Source: Bacteroidales bacterium (GTDB lineage: Bacteria > Bacteroidota > Bacteroidia > Bacteroidales > UBA932). From it: DNA of 64,000 bases. Each line of letters begins with the position of its first letter. Within the stretch, counting starts at the first letter, position 1. The notes beneath the pieces were generated by a model. The model was not told where the DNA came from. It ran no database searches and was given only the letters and a program-made list of their open reading frames with translations. Shown here piece after piece: positions 49,955 to 59,796 of this stretch. Location of the stretch: contig JALCMP010000003.1 in the NCBI GenBank assembly GCA_022648545.1, positions 62,001 to 126,000 on the forward strand, written 5' to 3'. A program made the position numbers and the translations under genes.

Positions 49955-50907
49955 TCCCGTCCGAGCCTGCATCTGGCAATACGGTCCTTCCCGTAAAGAT
50001 CCTTTATTATAGAACAATCTTCAAAGCCGTCTTCTTCCAGAAGAGTCTTTATCTGATGCCCGGCAAGTTCGTTTATTTCCAAATATAACATTCCTCCGCA
50101 CGCAAGCAGACCGGCAGCTAAACCGGCAATCTTTTTATAAAAAACCAGCGGATCTGCATCAGATACGAAAAGAGCTTCTTCCGGTTCATAATCAAGAACG
50201 TTCCTGTGCATAGACTTCTTCTGGCTCTCGAATATATAGGGAGGGTTGCTTACTATGACATCGAATCCTCGGCCGCCGGAAATTCCCTCTCCAGCTTCTT
50301 TTATAACCTGCATGGCCTTATCGGATAATATATCACATTCAAAAAACAGGGGTTTAATCATGCCCTGAACGGATTCCACATTTTGCATACGGGCTGTTTC
50401 GAGAGCTTTTTCGGAAATATCACATCCCCAAACACGGGCTTCGGGCAAACCGTAAGCCAGAGACCAGGCAATACATCCGCTGCCGGTACATAAATCCAAA
50501 ACGGAAATATTTTTATTTCCGCCGGAGGACGAACGGTCGGCAAAGACAAGCTCAACAAGTTCTTCAGTTTCCGGACGTGGGATGAGGACTCCCGGAGCTA
50601 CTGCAAACTTATGTCCGCAGAAATACTCATAGCCGAGTACATATTGCAGAGGTTCGCCTTTTTCCAGACGTCTTGCGGCAACACTAAGTCTACACGCCGC
50701 ATCATCATTTATTTCCATATCAGGATAAAGGACATAGTCATATTTTCCATATCCTCCTATTTCATGAAGAATGTCCGCAGCCAGTGCCTCTGCTTCCTTC
50801 CGGGAATAAAGATACGATCTTCCCGGATGCCCCGGGGAAATTCCATCCGAATCTGCTACTTCACATAAGGCGACAGTAGTTTTTTTAAAAAAATCCTCGA
50901 GTTTCAT
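49951..50907 (-). CDS. prmC: Release factor glutamine methyltransferase
   Basis: The 318-residue protein is a PrmC/HemK-type methyltransferase. The SAM-binding domain shows VLDLCTGSGCIAWSLA and WGCDISEKALETAR. The catalytic NPPY sits in IVSNPPYIFESQ. The N-terminal helical domain (about 1-80) recognises release factors; YVLGYEYFCGHKFAVAPG and VLIPRPETEELVEL are typical. It methylates the GGQ glutamine of RF1 and RF2. It is upstream of nothing else in its strand except the wall genes that precede it (28-base gap to ddl). Confidence 0.95.
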   Translation of the reverse strand: MKLEDFFKKTTVALCEVADSDGISPGHPGRSYLYSRKEAEALAADILHEIGGYGKYDYVLYPDMEINDDAACRLSVAARRLEKGEPLQYVLGYEYFCGHKFAVAPGVLIPRPETEELVELVFADRSSSGGNKNISVLDLCTGSGCIAWSLAYGLPEARVWGCDISEKALETARMQNVESVQGMIKPLFFECDILSDKAMQVIKEAGEGISGGRGFDVIVSNPPYIFESQKKSMHRNVLDYEPEEALFVSDADPLVFYKKIAGLAAGLLACGGMLYLEINELAGHQIKTLLEEDGFEDCSIIKDLYGKDRIARCRLGRD

Positions 50908-50935
50908 AATCCTGATTCAATAAAGGAACAACCTA

Positions 50936-51937
50936 TCAGGAGATTTCGTCCACCAATGTATTTATGAAGGAATACATATCAATTCCGGCTGCCTCCACTT
51001 CCTTGGGGACAAGGCTCATAAGGGTCATACCCGGCGTATTGTTCATCTCCATGAAATATATTTCGTTATTATCGTCGAGCATATAATCTACCCGCACAAG
51101 GCCTTTGCATCCCAGATATTTGTAAATTTTTTCCGTAAGATCCTGTATTTGTTCAGCAAGATTTTCAGATATGTCGGCAGGACATATTTCCTCGCTTTTC
51201 CCCGAATATTTGGCATCATAATCAAAATATTCGCCTTCGGGTATAATTTCAGTCACGGGAAGTTTCATTATTACACCGTCCTTCATATATATACCATTGG
51301 TCATCTCGCGGCCGGTAAGACACTCTTCCACAAGGATACCGTCATGTTCGGCAAATGCCGCTTCTATTGCGGCGTCGAGCATATCAGCACTTTTTACCTT
51401 TGATACACCAAAGCTGCTGCCTCCGTTGGTGGGTTTTACGAACAACGGAAGTCCGAGTTTCTCTATTATGTCATCGCACGAATACGATGATCCTTTTCTC
51501 AGAAAAATATCCCGGGCCATATTAACACCAGCAAAATCCAAATATCTCTTGCAGGAAAGCTTGTCGAAAGAAATGGCAGCTACAAAAGCAGAAGAAGTAT
51601 TGAACGGAATTCCCATCATCTCAAGATACCCCTGAAGGACCCCGTCTTCTCCGGGTTTCCCGTGTATCATTATGAATGCCATATCAAATACGACTTTCAT
51701 TCCATTGTAGGTAAAGGAAAAATCCGTTTTATCAATCTCAACCTCCTGGTCTTCTCTGTATCCTCCGTCTCTTCCTGTAACAGGTAATTGAACCGACCAG
51801 CTGCGGCCCTTTAAAAGTACTTCATATACGTCGTACCTGCTACGATCAATATAAGAGGCTACGTTCCTGCCGCTCATTATAGAGATTTCGGATTCGGACG
51901 AATTGCCTCCGTAAAACAATGCTAAATTTTTTTTCAT
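50936..51937 (-). CDS. ddl: D-alanine-D-alanine ligase
   Basis: The 333-residue ATP-grasp enzyme starts with LALFYGGNSSESEISIMSGR and contains the family markers HGKPGEDGVLQGYLEMMGIP, GLPLFVKPTNGGSSFGVSKV, and the metal-binding end YFMEMNNTPGMTLMSLVPKE. The Tyr/Phe loop that separates alanine from lactate ligases is not resolved here, but the context of ordinary wall genes favours D-Ala-D-Ala. It joins two D-alanines for peptidoglycan precursors. The next gene upstream (PBP1A) ends eight bases away, so they share an operon. Confidence 0.93.
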   Translation of the reverse strand: MKKNLALFYGGNSSESEISIMSGRNVASYIDRSRYDVYEVLLKGRSWSVQLPVTGRDGGYREDQEVEIDKTDFSFTYNGMKVVFDMAFIMIHGKPGEDGVLQGYLEMMGIPFNTSSAFVAAISFDKLSCKRYLDFAGVNMARDIFLRKGSSYSCDDIIEKLGLPLFVKPTNGGSSFGVSKVKSADMLDAAIEAAFAEHDGILVEECLTGREMTNGIYMKDGVIMKLPVTEIIPEGEYFDYDAKYSGKSEEICPADISENLAEQIQDLTEKIYKYLGCKGLVRVDYMLDDNNEIYFMEMNNTPGMTLMSLVPKEVEAAGIDMYSFINTLVDEIS

Positions 51938-51945
51938 ATATAAGA

Positions 51946-54300
51946 TTAAAAATCTTCGAAATAATTTTCCCCGCCGTTTTTTTCACCGGATTCGGAATCA
52001 TCTCCGGAACAATCCAGTTCGACATTGAAATTTTTGGGAACCTCAAATTTGTCATCCACACTTATGCCGAGAGTTCCGTCGGCAAGAACTTTCTTCATAT
52101 ATATGCCCCATACGGGAAGCGCCATATTTGAACCGCTGCCCAGTGCAAGACTCCTGAAATGAACCTGACGGTCTTCGGCACCCACCCATATTCCTGTAGT
52201 AAGCTTAGGCATATAACCGATAAACCACCCGTCGGACTGATTATTGGTAGTTCCGGTTTTTCCTGCGATCTGGCCATCCCTTATATAAAGAGACCTTATT
52301 CTCGCTCCCGTTCCGTGATCGACCACGCCTCGCATGAGATTTACCATAAGATAGGCGGTCTGAGCACTTATTGCTTCTTTTTTTCTTTGGGTGAACGTTG
52401 AAAGGATATTGCCCGTCTTATCCTCTATCCTAAGAACAAATACCGGATCTATGAACACGCCCCTGCTCGGAAAAGTATTGAAAGCGCTGACCATCTGATA
52501 AACCGGAATATCCGCGGATCCTACACATAAAGAATATACCGGATCGAGATGAACCTTGATTCCCATGTTGTGAGCCATATTCACAAGAGCATCCGGACCG
52601 AATTGCTTCATAAGATATGCCGAAATATTATTGGAACTGTGGGTTAATCCCCATTTTATAGTAACAGTCCTTCCTATCCATTCTTTTTTATCGGTGCTTC
52701 GCGGAGTCCAGATAGTATCATTTACAGGAAAAGACTGCGGCACATTAACAACCTTATCGCAGGGGGTATATCCCTCCTGCATGGCGAGTGTATAAAGAAA
52801 AGGCTTGAAGGTGGATCCAACCTGACGGCTCCCCTGCGAAACCTGATCATATTTGAAATACCGGTAATTATCTCCTCCGACATAGGCCTTCACATAACCG
52901 GTACCGGGTTCCATAGAAAGGAGCCCTGCCCTGAGAAAAGATTTATAATATTTTATCGAATCATCGGGAGTCATAAGAGTATCCACATATCCTCTGTCGT
53001 TCCATGAAAAGACACGCATCTCCGTTTTCCTACGGAAAGATGCCATTATTTCGGAAACGGGAACGCCGTTACGCTTCATCCTCATATAACGATCGCTCCA
53101 CCGCCTTGCCTGTTTCATTATAAGTTCTCTTACCTTAAGCGGAGTATCATTACTGAAAGGGTAATGGCTGCGCCATTTCAGCTCCCTGTTGAAAAGCGGC
53201 TGCAGATGATTGCCAAGGTATTCGCTCACGGCCTGCTCGGCATATTTCTGCATCCTGGCATTTATGGGGGTGTATATTCGCAGTCCGTCCTTGTCGAGAT
53301 TATATTTTGAACCGTCGGGTTTCTTATTCTTGTTAAGCCAGCCGTAGAGCGGATCGTCATGCCACAATGTGGAATCGGCGATAAAATTGTCATAATTAGA
53401 ATATCTCGAACGCACAGGCTCCCTCGCCGACATGGTCTTTTTTAGCATATCGCGGAAATAAGGTGCGAGCCCGGAATTGTTATCCTGCACCGAGAATGAA
53501 AGCTTGATAGGAAGCTTTACTATTGAATCATATGTCTTTTTGTCAAGATATCCGTATTTTTCCATCTGGGAAAGAACATGGTTCCTTCTTTTTAGGGCAA
53601 GTTCCGGATGTCTTACAGGGTTGTATCTGGTTGGCATATTTACTATACCTACAAGCAGGGCACTTTCCTGAAGATCGAGATCCACGGGATCCTTACCGAA
53701 AAACGTATTGGATGCAGCACGTATGCCGTAGGCATTACTGCCGTAAAAAACGGCATTCAGGTACATGCTTAGTATTTCCTCCTTGGTATAATCGCGCTCC
53801 AGCTTTACTGCGGTTATCCATTCCTTAAATTTATTTACGGCAAGCACCGCATACCTGGCTCCCGGAAAATGCACGGTAACCGTATCCCTTGGATAAAGCG
53901 ACTTTGCCAGCTGTTGTGTGATAGTACTTCCTCCGCCTCCGGAACGTCTGTTGCCGAACAGCAGAGATTTTACGCTCACCCTAACCAGACTCTTAAAATC
54001 TATGCCGCTGTGCTTGTAGAACCTCACATCCTCCGTGGCTACAAGGGCCTCGGTAAGATTTTCAGGCAATTCGTCAAAAGAGACATAGGATCTGTTTTCT
54101 ATATGAAATGTAGTAAGTACAGAACCGTCTTCAGCCAGGATCTGTGTTGCAAGATTACTCTGGGGATCTTCAAGTTCCTTAAACGAAGGTATATCGGCAA
54201 AAACGCCTACAAGCAAAATGCAGATAAGCATAATCATTATAGGTGAAAAAGCTATAATACACAGCCACTTAAAGAATTTACGTCTGTTCTTTATCTTCAT
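51946..54300 (-). CDS. Class A penicillin-binding protein (PBP1A type)
   Basis: The product (784 residues from the ATG at 54300; another ATG at 54312 adds four) has a short cytoplasmic end, one TM segment (about 10-35), a GT51 domain with TEDVRFYKHSGIDFKS (catalytic Glu) and GGGSTITQQLAKSLYP, and a transpeptidase with GSTFKPFLY (Ser-x-x-Lys), SSNN, and KTGTTNNQSDGWF. It makes glycan strands and crosslinks. The C-terminus is acidic and disordered. The -7 box at 54321 supports a start near 54300. Confidence 0.93.
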   Translation of the reverse strand: MKIKNRRKFFKWLCIIAFSPIMIMLICILLVGVFADIPSFKELEDPQSNLATQILAEDGSVLTTFHIENRSYVSFDELPENLTEALVATEDVRFYKHSGIDFKSLVRVSVKSLLFGNRRSGGGGSTITQQLAKSLYPRDTVTVHFPGARYAVLAVNKFKEWITAVKLERDYTKEEILSMYLNAVFYGSNAYGIRAASNTFFGKDPVDLDLQESALLVGIVNMPTRYNPVRHPELALKRRNHVLSQMEKYGYLDKKTYDSIVKLPIKLSFSVQDNNSGLAPYFRDMLKKTMSAREPVRSRYSNYDNFIADSTLWHDDPLYGWLNKNKKPDGSKYNLDKDGLRIYTPINARMQKYAEQAVSEYLGNHLQPLFNRELKWRSHYPFSNDTPLKVRELIMKQARRWSDRYMRMKRNGVPVSEIMASFRRKTEMRVFSWNDRGYVDTLMTPDDSIKYYKSFLRAGLLSMEPGTGYVKAYVGGDNYRYFKYDQVSQGSRQVGSTFKPFLYTLAMQEGYTPCDKVVNVPQSFPVNDTIWTPRSTDKKEWIGRTVTIKWGLTHSSNNISAYLMKQFGPDALVNMAHNMGIKVHLDPVYSLCVGSADIPVYQMVSAFNTFPSRGVFIDPVFVLRIEDKTGNILSTFTQRKKEAISAQTAYLMVNLMRGVVDHGTGARIRSLYIRDGQIAGKTGTTNNQSDGWFIGYMPKLTTGIWVGAEDRQVHFRSLALGSGSNMALPVWGIYMKKVLADGTLGISVDDKFEVPKNFNVELDCSGDDSESGEKNGGENYFEDF

Positions 54301-54320
54301 ATCATCTTTCATTATTTCCG

Positions 54321-54328
54321 CAAAAATA
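54321..54328 (-). promoter_or_regulatory. Candidate -7 box for the PBP1A-ddl-prmC operon
   Basis: The minus strand reads TATTTTTG, a TAnnTTTG match. Transcription would start near 54317. The ATG at 54300 then has a 17-base leader, while the ATG at 54312 would have only about five. Confidence 0.45.
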
Positions 54329-54338
54329 ACAAATTAAA

Positions 54339-54371
54339 TTTGCATTTGACCTCTGTTTATCACTTACTTTG
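54339..54371 (+). promoter_or_regulatory. Candidate promoter of topA
   Basis: TTTG at 54339-54342 is followed after 21 bases by TTACTTTG at 54364-54371, one mismatch from TAnnTTTG. It lies 31 bases before the ATG at 54402. Confidence 0.4.
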
Positions 54372-54401
54372 CACCCTGAAATATTAAATAACGGGAGAAA
54401 T

Positions 54402-56708
54402 ATGGGAGAGAATCTGGTTATTGTAGAGTCACCTGCAAAAGCAAAAACAATAGAAAAATTTTTAGGAAAAGGTTTTACGGTCAAACCAAGTCTGGGACAC
54501 ATAAGGGACCTCGCAAAGAAAAATCTGGGGATAGATATTGACAACGATTTCAAACCGCATTATGTTGTTCCCTCAGATAAAAAAAAGATTGTATCGGAAC
54601 TTAAGGAATGTTCGCAAAAAGCCGATACCGTATGGCTTGCATCCGATGAGGATAGAGAAGGAGAAGCCATAGCCTGGCATCTTAAGGAAACCCTTAAATT
54701 AAAAGAAGAAAACACCAGACGGATAGTCTTCCATGAAATAACAAAAGACGCTATACTAAATGCAATAAAGAATCCCAGAAAAATAGACATGGACATGGTT
54801 ATGGCCCAACAGGCCAGAAGGATACTCGACAGGCTGGTAGGGTTTGAGTTATCTCCGGTCCTGTGGAAAAAAGTGGCTCCGAAATTATCCGCCGGCAGAG
54901 TCCAGTCCGTAGCCCTCAAGCTTATCGTAGAAAGGGAACGCGAGATAATGGCATTCGAATCCACCCCTTATTATAAGGTGTCCGGAACCTTCCATCCCGG
55001 CGGAAAACCCAAATCCATTTCCATATCCGCAACTCTCGACAAGAAATTCTCATCAGAAAAAGAGGCCGGAGAATTCCTTGAAAAGTGCAGAAATGCCGAT
55101 TTTTCCATAGAAAAGGTGGAAAAGAAAAAGATTTCCAGAAATCCGGCCCCTCCCTTCACTACTTCCGTTCTTCAACAGGAAGCATCCAGAAAGCTCGGCT
55201 TCTCCGTATCGCTTACCATGAGCGTTGCACAGCAGCTTTATGAAAAAGGATTTATAACATACATGCGTACCGACTCCACCAACCTCGCATCAATAGCTCT
55301 CAATACAATAAAACAGGTAATAACGGAGAAATACGGCGAACGCTATTCCAAAGTACGCAAATACAAGACTTCCACGAAAGGCGCACAGGAAGCCCACGAA
55401 GCCATAAGACCCACATACATGGCAAACACATCCATAGAAGGATCGAATCTTGAGAAAAAGCTTTACAAGCTTATATGGAACAGGACGGCAGCTTCCCAGA
55501 TGGCTTCTGCCGAAATAGAAAAGACCAGCATAACCATAGGGGGGAACAAATTCGGGGAAAAATTCATATCTCAGGGAGAACATATCAATTTCGACGGATT
55601 TCTTAAGGTTTACCTGGAAGGCAAGGACGATTCCACCGAAGAAGAAACCCAGAATCTTCCGGAACTGGAGACCGGAAACATCATGGAACGCATGGAAATC
55701 GAAGCCACCGAAAGATTCACCCAGAAGCCGCCCAGATACAGCGAGGCAAGCCTGGTTAAGAAGCTCGAAGAGCTGGAAATCGGCAGACCATCCACATATG
55801 CGCCTACCATTTCCACAATAATGCAGCGGGGATATATAGAAAAGAGCGACAAGGAAGGCAAGGAAAGGAACTACATCAGAATCTCGCTTAAAGGAGACAC
55901 CCTTACCAGAGAGACGCAAACCGAAACCGCAGGTTCCGAAAAAGCAAAACTTTTTCCAATGGACATAGGCATGTTAGTCACAGACTTCCTGGAAAAAAAC
56001 TTCGAAGATATTCTCGATTACGGTTTTACGGCGAGAATAGAAGAAAACTTCGATAAAATAGCCGCCGGAAGACTTTCATGGGATAAGCTCCTGAACGACT
56101 TCTATTCGCCCTTCCATAAAGAAGTAGACAAGGCCTTAGCAAACACCGGGTACACCAATGCCGAACGTTTCCTCGGAACGGATCCAGCAAGCGGGAAAAA
56201 GATTTCCGTAAGACTGGGCAAATACGGACCTTTTGCACAGAAAGGAGATAACGAAGACAAGGAAAAACAATATGTAAGCCTTAGGAAAGGACAACTTATC
56301 GAATCCATAACCCTGGAAGAAGCCCTCGAACTTTTCAGGCTCCCCAGGAACATAGGCGAATACGACGGCAAAACCGTTACTGTAGCCATAGGCAGATTCG
56401 GCCCTTATATAAAACACGACGGCAAATTCGTATCCCTGAGCAAAAACTACGATCCGCTTACCATAACGCTTCAGGACGCTGAAACACTTATAAAAGAGCA
56501 TGCGAAAAAAGAAGCCGAGAAACATATAATGACTTTCGAAAAGGAAGACATAGAAGTTTTAAACGGCAGATTCGGCCCTTATATAAAACACGACAGCAGA
56601 AATTATAAAATACCCAAAGGAACGGATGCAAAAGCTCTTGACCTTGACAAGTGCCTGGAGATCATAAAGAACACCAAGCCTTCCGGAGGACGCGGCAAAA
56701 GGAAATAA
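54402..56708 (+). CDS. topA: DNA topoisomerase I
   Basis: The product (768 residues from the ATG at 54402) is a type IA topoisomerase. The toprim domain starts at NLVIVESPAKAKTIEKFLG and has the acidic pair in LASDEDREGEAIAWH. The active-site Tyr is in GFITYMRTDSTNLASIA. The C-terminus lacks the zinc ribbons of the E. coli enzyme but has two repeated modules with VTVAIGRFGPYIKHDGKFV and VLNGRFGPYIKHDSRN, typical of Bacteroidota. It removes negative supercoils. An upstream in-frame TTG at 54369 lies within the promoter, which favours 54402. Confidence 0.96.
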   Translation: MGENLVIVESPAKAKTIEKFLGKGFTVKPSLGHIRDLAKKNLGIDIDNDFKPHYVVPSDKKKIVSELKECSQKADTVWLASDEDREGEAIAWHLKETLKLKEENTRRIVFHEITKDAILNAIKNPRKIDMDMVMAQQARRILDRLVGFELSPVLWKKVAPKLSAGRVQSVALKLIVEREREIMAFESTPYYKVSGTFHPGGKPKSISISATLDKKFSSEKEAGEFLEKCRNADFSIEKVEKKKISRNPAPPFTTSVLQQEASRKLGFSVSLTMSVAQQLYEKGFITYMRTDSTNLASIALNTIKQVITEKYGERYSKVRKYKTSTKGAQEAHEAIRPTYMANTSIEGSNLEKKLYKLIWNRTAASQMASAEIEKTSITIGGNKFGEKFISQGEHINFDGFLKVYLEGKDDSTEEETQNLPELETGNIMERMEIEATERFTQKPPRYSEASLVKKLEELEIGRPSTYAPTISTIMQRGYIEKSDKEGKERNYIRISLKGDTLTRETQTETAGSEKAKLFPMDIGMLVTDFLEKNFEDILDYGFTARIEENFDKIAAGRLSWDKLLNDFYSPFHKEVDKALANTGYTNAERFLGTDPASGKKISVRLGKYGPFAQKGDNEDKEKQYVSLRKGQLIESITLEEALELFRLPRNIGEYDGKTVTVAIGRFGPYIKHDGKFVSLSKNYDPLTITLQDAETLIKEHAKKEAEKHIMTFEKEDIEVLNGRFGPYIKHDSRNYKIPKGTDAKALDLDKCLEIIKNTKPSGGRGKRK

Positions 56709-56870
56709 ATTTCCGCGCAAACAATTCCGCAATAAAGCGGATCGACATATTACCGCATCCCCGTTAATTATATAACAAATCATAAGCAACCGAAGGACAT
56801 GCCGGCATACGGGGTTTTCATATGATTAAATTCTCATCGTAAAAAGAAAGGTTTTATAAAAATTTATTTA

Positions 56871-56878
56871 TATTTTTG
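56871..56878 (+). promoter_or_regulatory. Candidate -7 box for the Lrp/AsnC gene
   Basis: TATTTTTG matches TAnnTTTG, 28 bases before the ATG at 56906. An in-frame TTG at 56876 lies inside the box, so it is unlikely to be the start. Confidence 0.5.
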
Positions 56879-56905
56879 TATAAAACCATTAAAAATCATA
56901 ACACA

Positions 56906-57421
56906 ATGCCGAAGTATCAAATTGACGCAACAGATCAGAAGATCCTTTCTTTCCTTGTAAAAAATGCAAGAATGCCCTTTCTGGAAATCGCACGTGAGTG
57001 CGGGGTATCCGGAGCTGCAATACATCAGAGAGTAAAGAAAATGGAGAACCTTGGCATTATTACCGGTTCGCGACTGCTGGTAAAACCCCAGGCTCTCGGG
57101 CTGAACGTTTGCGCTTTCGTCCAAGTAGCATTATCGGAAGCCAACAAATACACCATGGTGATAGAAGCTCTAAAAAAAATCTCGGAAGTAGTAGAATGTC
57201 ATTTCGTAACCGGAAAATACAACCTGCTTTTGAAATTATACTGCCTCAACAACGACCATCTTATGGATGTACTTATAAATACGATTCAAAACATCCCGTC
57301 CGTACAACAAACCGAAACTTTGATTTCGCTTGATGAATCAATAGAACGGCAGGTTTGGGTAAAAGATTTCCCCAAAAAGAAAAGCAATCCGTTCGGTCAG
57401 GGAAATAACAACAAGAAATAA
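56906..57421 (+). CDS. Lrp/AsnC-family transcription regulator
   Basis: The product (171 residues from the ATG at 56906) begins with the winged HTH: YQIDATDQKILSFLVKNARM and FLEIARECGVSGAAIHQRV (about residues 4-50). An effector-binding RAM domain follows: GLNVCAFVQVALSEANKYTM, VVECHFVTGKYNLLLKL, and IQNIPSVQQTETLISLDE. The protein is likely octameric and answers to an amino acid. The C-terminal tail (KKKSNPFGQGNNNKK) is polar. It stands alone, with a convergent neighbour nine bases beyond its stop. Confidence 0.9.
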   Translation: MPKYQIDATDQKILSFLVKNARMPFLEIARECGVSGAAIHQRVKKMENLGIITGSRLLVKPQALGLNVCAFVQVALSEANKYTMVIEALKKISEVVECHFVTGKYNLLLKLYCLNNDHLMDVLINTIQNIPSVQQTETLISLDESIERQVWVKDFPKKKSNPFGQGNNNKK

Positions 57422-57430
57422 ACCCGACGG

Positions 57431-58150
57431 TTAATAGAGGGCATTGGGGGGAAAATTATCGGACAAGGCTTCTGCAATGATGAGATCTTCCGGAAGGGTT
57501 ATTTTAAAGTTAAGTCTGCATCCCGGATATGTAAGAAGCTTATAGCCCGAATATTCCACAACCGAAGCATCATCCGTAAAAAGCGGAGAATAACTTTTTT
57601 CATAGCATCGCTTTAAAATCGAAGAATCAAAGACCTGGGGAGTCTGCACAGAAACATAATCCTTCCTGTCTGCCGCAAAGGATTCCGATATTCGCCCCAG
57701 AGAATCCCTGGAGACCTTCCTGAGCGAATCTACGGTCTGTATTACCGGTATCGCCCCTGCATAGCCGGAGGCGGATTCCGTTTTCATCAGCGTAAACATT
57801 TTTTCTATCATTTTCGAAGGGACAAAAGGTCTTACGCCGTCATGTATAGCAACAAGACAGTCATCCGGCACATATTCCAGAGCATTCTTAACAGAATGAT
57901 ACCTCGAAATCCCTCCTGCAACAATAGTATGACGTATCATTACATCATGTCCGTTGCAATACTCCTTCCAGTACGGAATATCTGAAGAAGGAAGAATAAT
58001 AATCATTTCGGTTTCGAAAGAAAGATCGGCAAAGGCCTCCATGGTTCTCAGCAAAACAGGCTCCCCCTTAAGCATGAGGAATTGCTTTGCAATATTTCCT
58101 CCTACCCTGCGTCCCGAACCTCCTGCGGCTATAACTATATAATTTTTCAT
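57431..58150 (-). CDS. ispD: 2-C-methyl-D-erythritol 4-phosphate cytidylyltransferase
   Basis: The 239-residue protein has the IspD signatures: IAAGGSGRRVGGNIAKQFLM at the start (CTP binding), the metal-binding VAIHDGVRPFVPSKMIEKMF near residue 102, and VQTPQVFDSSILKRCY near 175. The C-terminal FTDDASVVEYSGYKLLTY is also typical. It makes CDP-methylerythritol in the MEP isoprenoid pathway. Cytoplasmic. It is convergent with the Lrp gene and divergent from purH. Confidence 0.94.
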   Translation of the reverse strand: MKNYIVIAAGGSGRRVGGNIAKQFLMLKGEPVLLRTMEAFADLSFETEMIIILPSSDIPYWKEYCNGHDVMIRHTIVAGGISRYHSVKNALEYVPDDCLVAIHDGVRPFVPSKMIEKMFTLMKTESASGYAGAIPVIQTVDSLRKVSRDSLGRISESFAADRKDYVSVQTPQVFDSSILKRCYEKSYSPLFTDDASVVEYSGYKLLTYPGCRLNFKITLPEDLIIAEALSDNFPPNALY

Positions 58151-58173
58151 TTACAGACTGTAACGGTATATGG

Positions 58174-58181
58174 CAAAAATA
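58174..58181 (-). promoter_or_regulatory. Candidate -7 box for ispD
   Basis: The minus strand reads TATTTTTG, a TAnnTTTG match, 23 bases before the ATG at 58150. No -33 TTTG was found. Confidence 0.45.
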
Positions 58182-58240
58182 CCTAAAAGTTTTGTATCTT
58201 TACATATTGAAAAAATTTCTTAAAAATACTTATTTTCACA

Positions 58241-59758
58241 GTGAAAGATATAAAGAGCGCCCTTATTTCCGTATATCATAAAGACGGCATAGAAGAAATA
58301 GCAGGTAAACTGTCCGGATCGGGAGTTGAAATTTACTCCACGGGAGGAACTTACAAATTCATTAAGGAACTGGGCATTCCTGTAAAATCAGTAGAATCCC
58401 TAACAGGTTATCCTTCCATACTGGGAGGAAGGGTAAAGACACTGCATCCTAAAATTTTCGGAGGCATTCTCGGAAGAAGGGACAACGAATCCGATATAAA
58501 GGAAATGGAAGAATATGAAATTCCTGCCATAGATCTCGTAATAGTAGATCTTTATCCTTTTGAAGAATATGTTGCCGCAAATGCACCCGAACAAGAAATA
58601 ATAGAAAAAATAGATATCGGAGGAATATCCCTTATAAGAGCGGCGGCCAAAAATTACAAGGACGTAGTAATAGTACCCTCTAAGGCCTCTTACGGAAAAC
58701 TTATTGAAATTCTTAATACAAACGGATGCAAAACTTCGATTGAAGAAAGAAAGGATTTTGCAGCAAATGCATTTCTTGTAAGTTCCCATTACGATACGGC
58801 CATTTTCGACTATTTCAACAGGAGCGCCAATATACCGGTTTTCGACAAGAACATAACAGAACACACAGAACTCAGATACGGAGAAAATCCTCATCAGAAA
58901 GGCATATTCTTCGGCAAAAAAGAATTGCTTCCCGTTCAGCTGCACGGCAAGGAAATATCTCACAACAATCTGCTGGATATCGAAGCCGCAATAGAACTCA
59001 TTTCCGATTTTGAAGAAACCACCGTTGCAATAATAAAACACAACAACGCTTGCGGATGCGCTTCTTCCGAAGTCCTTCTGGATGCATGGAAAAAGGCTCT
59101 TGCCGGCGATCCCGTATCAGCTTTCGGTGGCATATTCATAACCAACAGGGAAATAGACAAGGCTACCGCAGAAGAGATGAACAAGCTGTTTTTCGAAGTC
59201 GTAATAGCGCCTTCTTATGAAAAAGAAGCTCTCGAAGTCCTCGAAAGCAAGAAAAACAGGATCATACTTCTAAGGGCGGATGCCAAACCGGCCGACATAA
59301 GATTCAGATCCATGCTGGGCGGAGTTCTTCTTCAGGACCGCGACACTTTCCTTGAGAAACCGTCCGATCTTAAGCCCGTAACTAAGATAACACCTGCCGA
59401 TTCCGAAATCGAAGATTTGCTGTTCGCAAACAAGCTGGTAAAACATTCTAAATCCAACGCCATTGTATTAGCCAAGGGGAAACAATTATATGCCAGCGGA
59501 ATAGGCCAGACATCGAGGGTAGATGCCCTTAAGCAGGCGATTGCAAAAGCAAAAGCCTTCGGATTTGACCTGCACGGAGCCGTAATGGCTTCCGATGCAT
59601 ATTTCCCATTCGGCGATTCCGTAGAAATTGCAAACGGAGAAGGAATAAACACGGTAATACAGCCCGGAGGATCCATAAGGGATCAACAAAGCATAGATTA
59701 TTGCAACAATAACGGAATGTCCATGGTATTTACAGGCAAAAGACATTTCAAACACTGA
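58241..59758 (+). CDS. purH: Bifunctional AICAR transformylase / IMP cyclohydrolase
   Basis: The 505-residue enzyme catalyses the last two steps of IMP synthesis. The N-terminal MGS-like cyclohydrolase domain has ALISVYHKDGIEEIAGKLSG, STGGTYKFIKELGIPV, and GGRVKTLHPKIFGGIL. The transformylase domain has LRYGENPHQKGIFF, the catalytic KHNNACGCAS, and GDPVSAFGGIF. The C-terminus ends with QPGGSIRDQQSIDY and TGKRHFKH. The start is a GTG at 58241; no in-frame ATG fits better. It precedes mreB by 38 bases. Confidence 0.96.
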   Translation: MKDIKSALISVYHKDGIEEIAGKLSGSGVEIYSTGGTYKFIKELGIPVKSVESLTGYPSILGGRVKTLHPKIFGGILGRRDNESDIKEMEEYEIPAIDLVIVDLYPFEEYVAANAPEQEIIEKIDIGGISLIRAAAKNYKDVVIVPSKASYGKLIEILNTNGCKTSIEERKDFAANAFLVSSHYDTAIFDYFNRSANIPVFDKNITEHTELRYGENPHQKGIFFGKKELLPVQLHGKEISHNNLLDIEAAIELISDFEETTVAIIKHNNACGCASSEVLLDAWKKALAGDPVSAFGGIFITNREIDKATAEEMNKLFFEVVIAPSYEKEALEVLESKKNRIILLRADAKPADIRFRSMLGGVLLQDRDTFLEKPSDLKPVTKITPADSEIEDLLFANKLVKHSKSNAIVLAKGKQLYASGIGQTSRVDALKQAIAKAKAFGFDLHGAVMASDAYFPFGDSVEIANGEGINTVIQPGGSIRDQQSIDYCNNNGMSMVFTGKRHFKH

Positions 59759-59796
59759 TAGGCTCCTTAATTTTAACAACCAAAAAACGTTGGACA

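Noticed and set aside
54369-54401. Upstream TTG start for topA
   Set aside because: The TTG is part of the candidate -7 box, and family members begin at the GENLVIVESP segment encoded from 54402.
56709-56870. Small inverted repeat CCGC/GCGG after topA
   Set aside because: The four-base stem is too weak and is not followed by a run of T, so it is not called a terminator.
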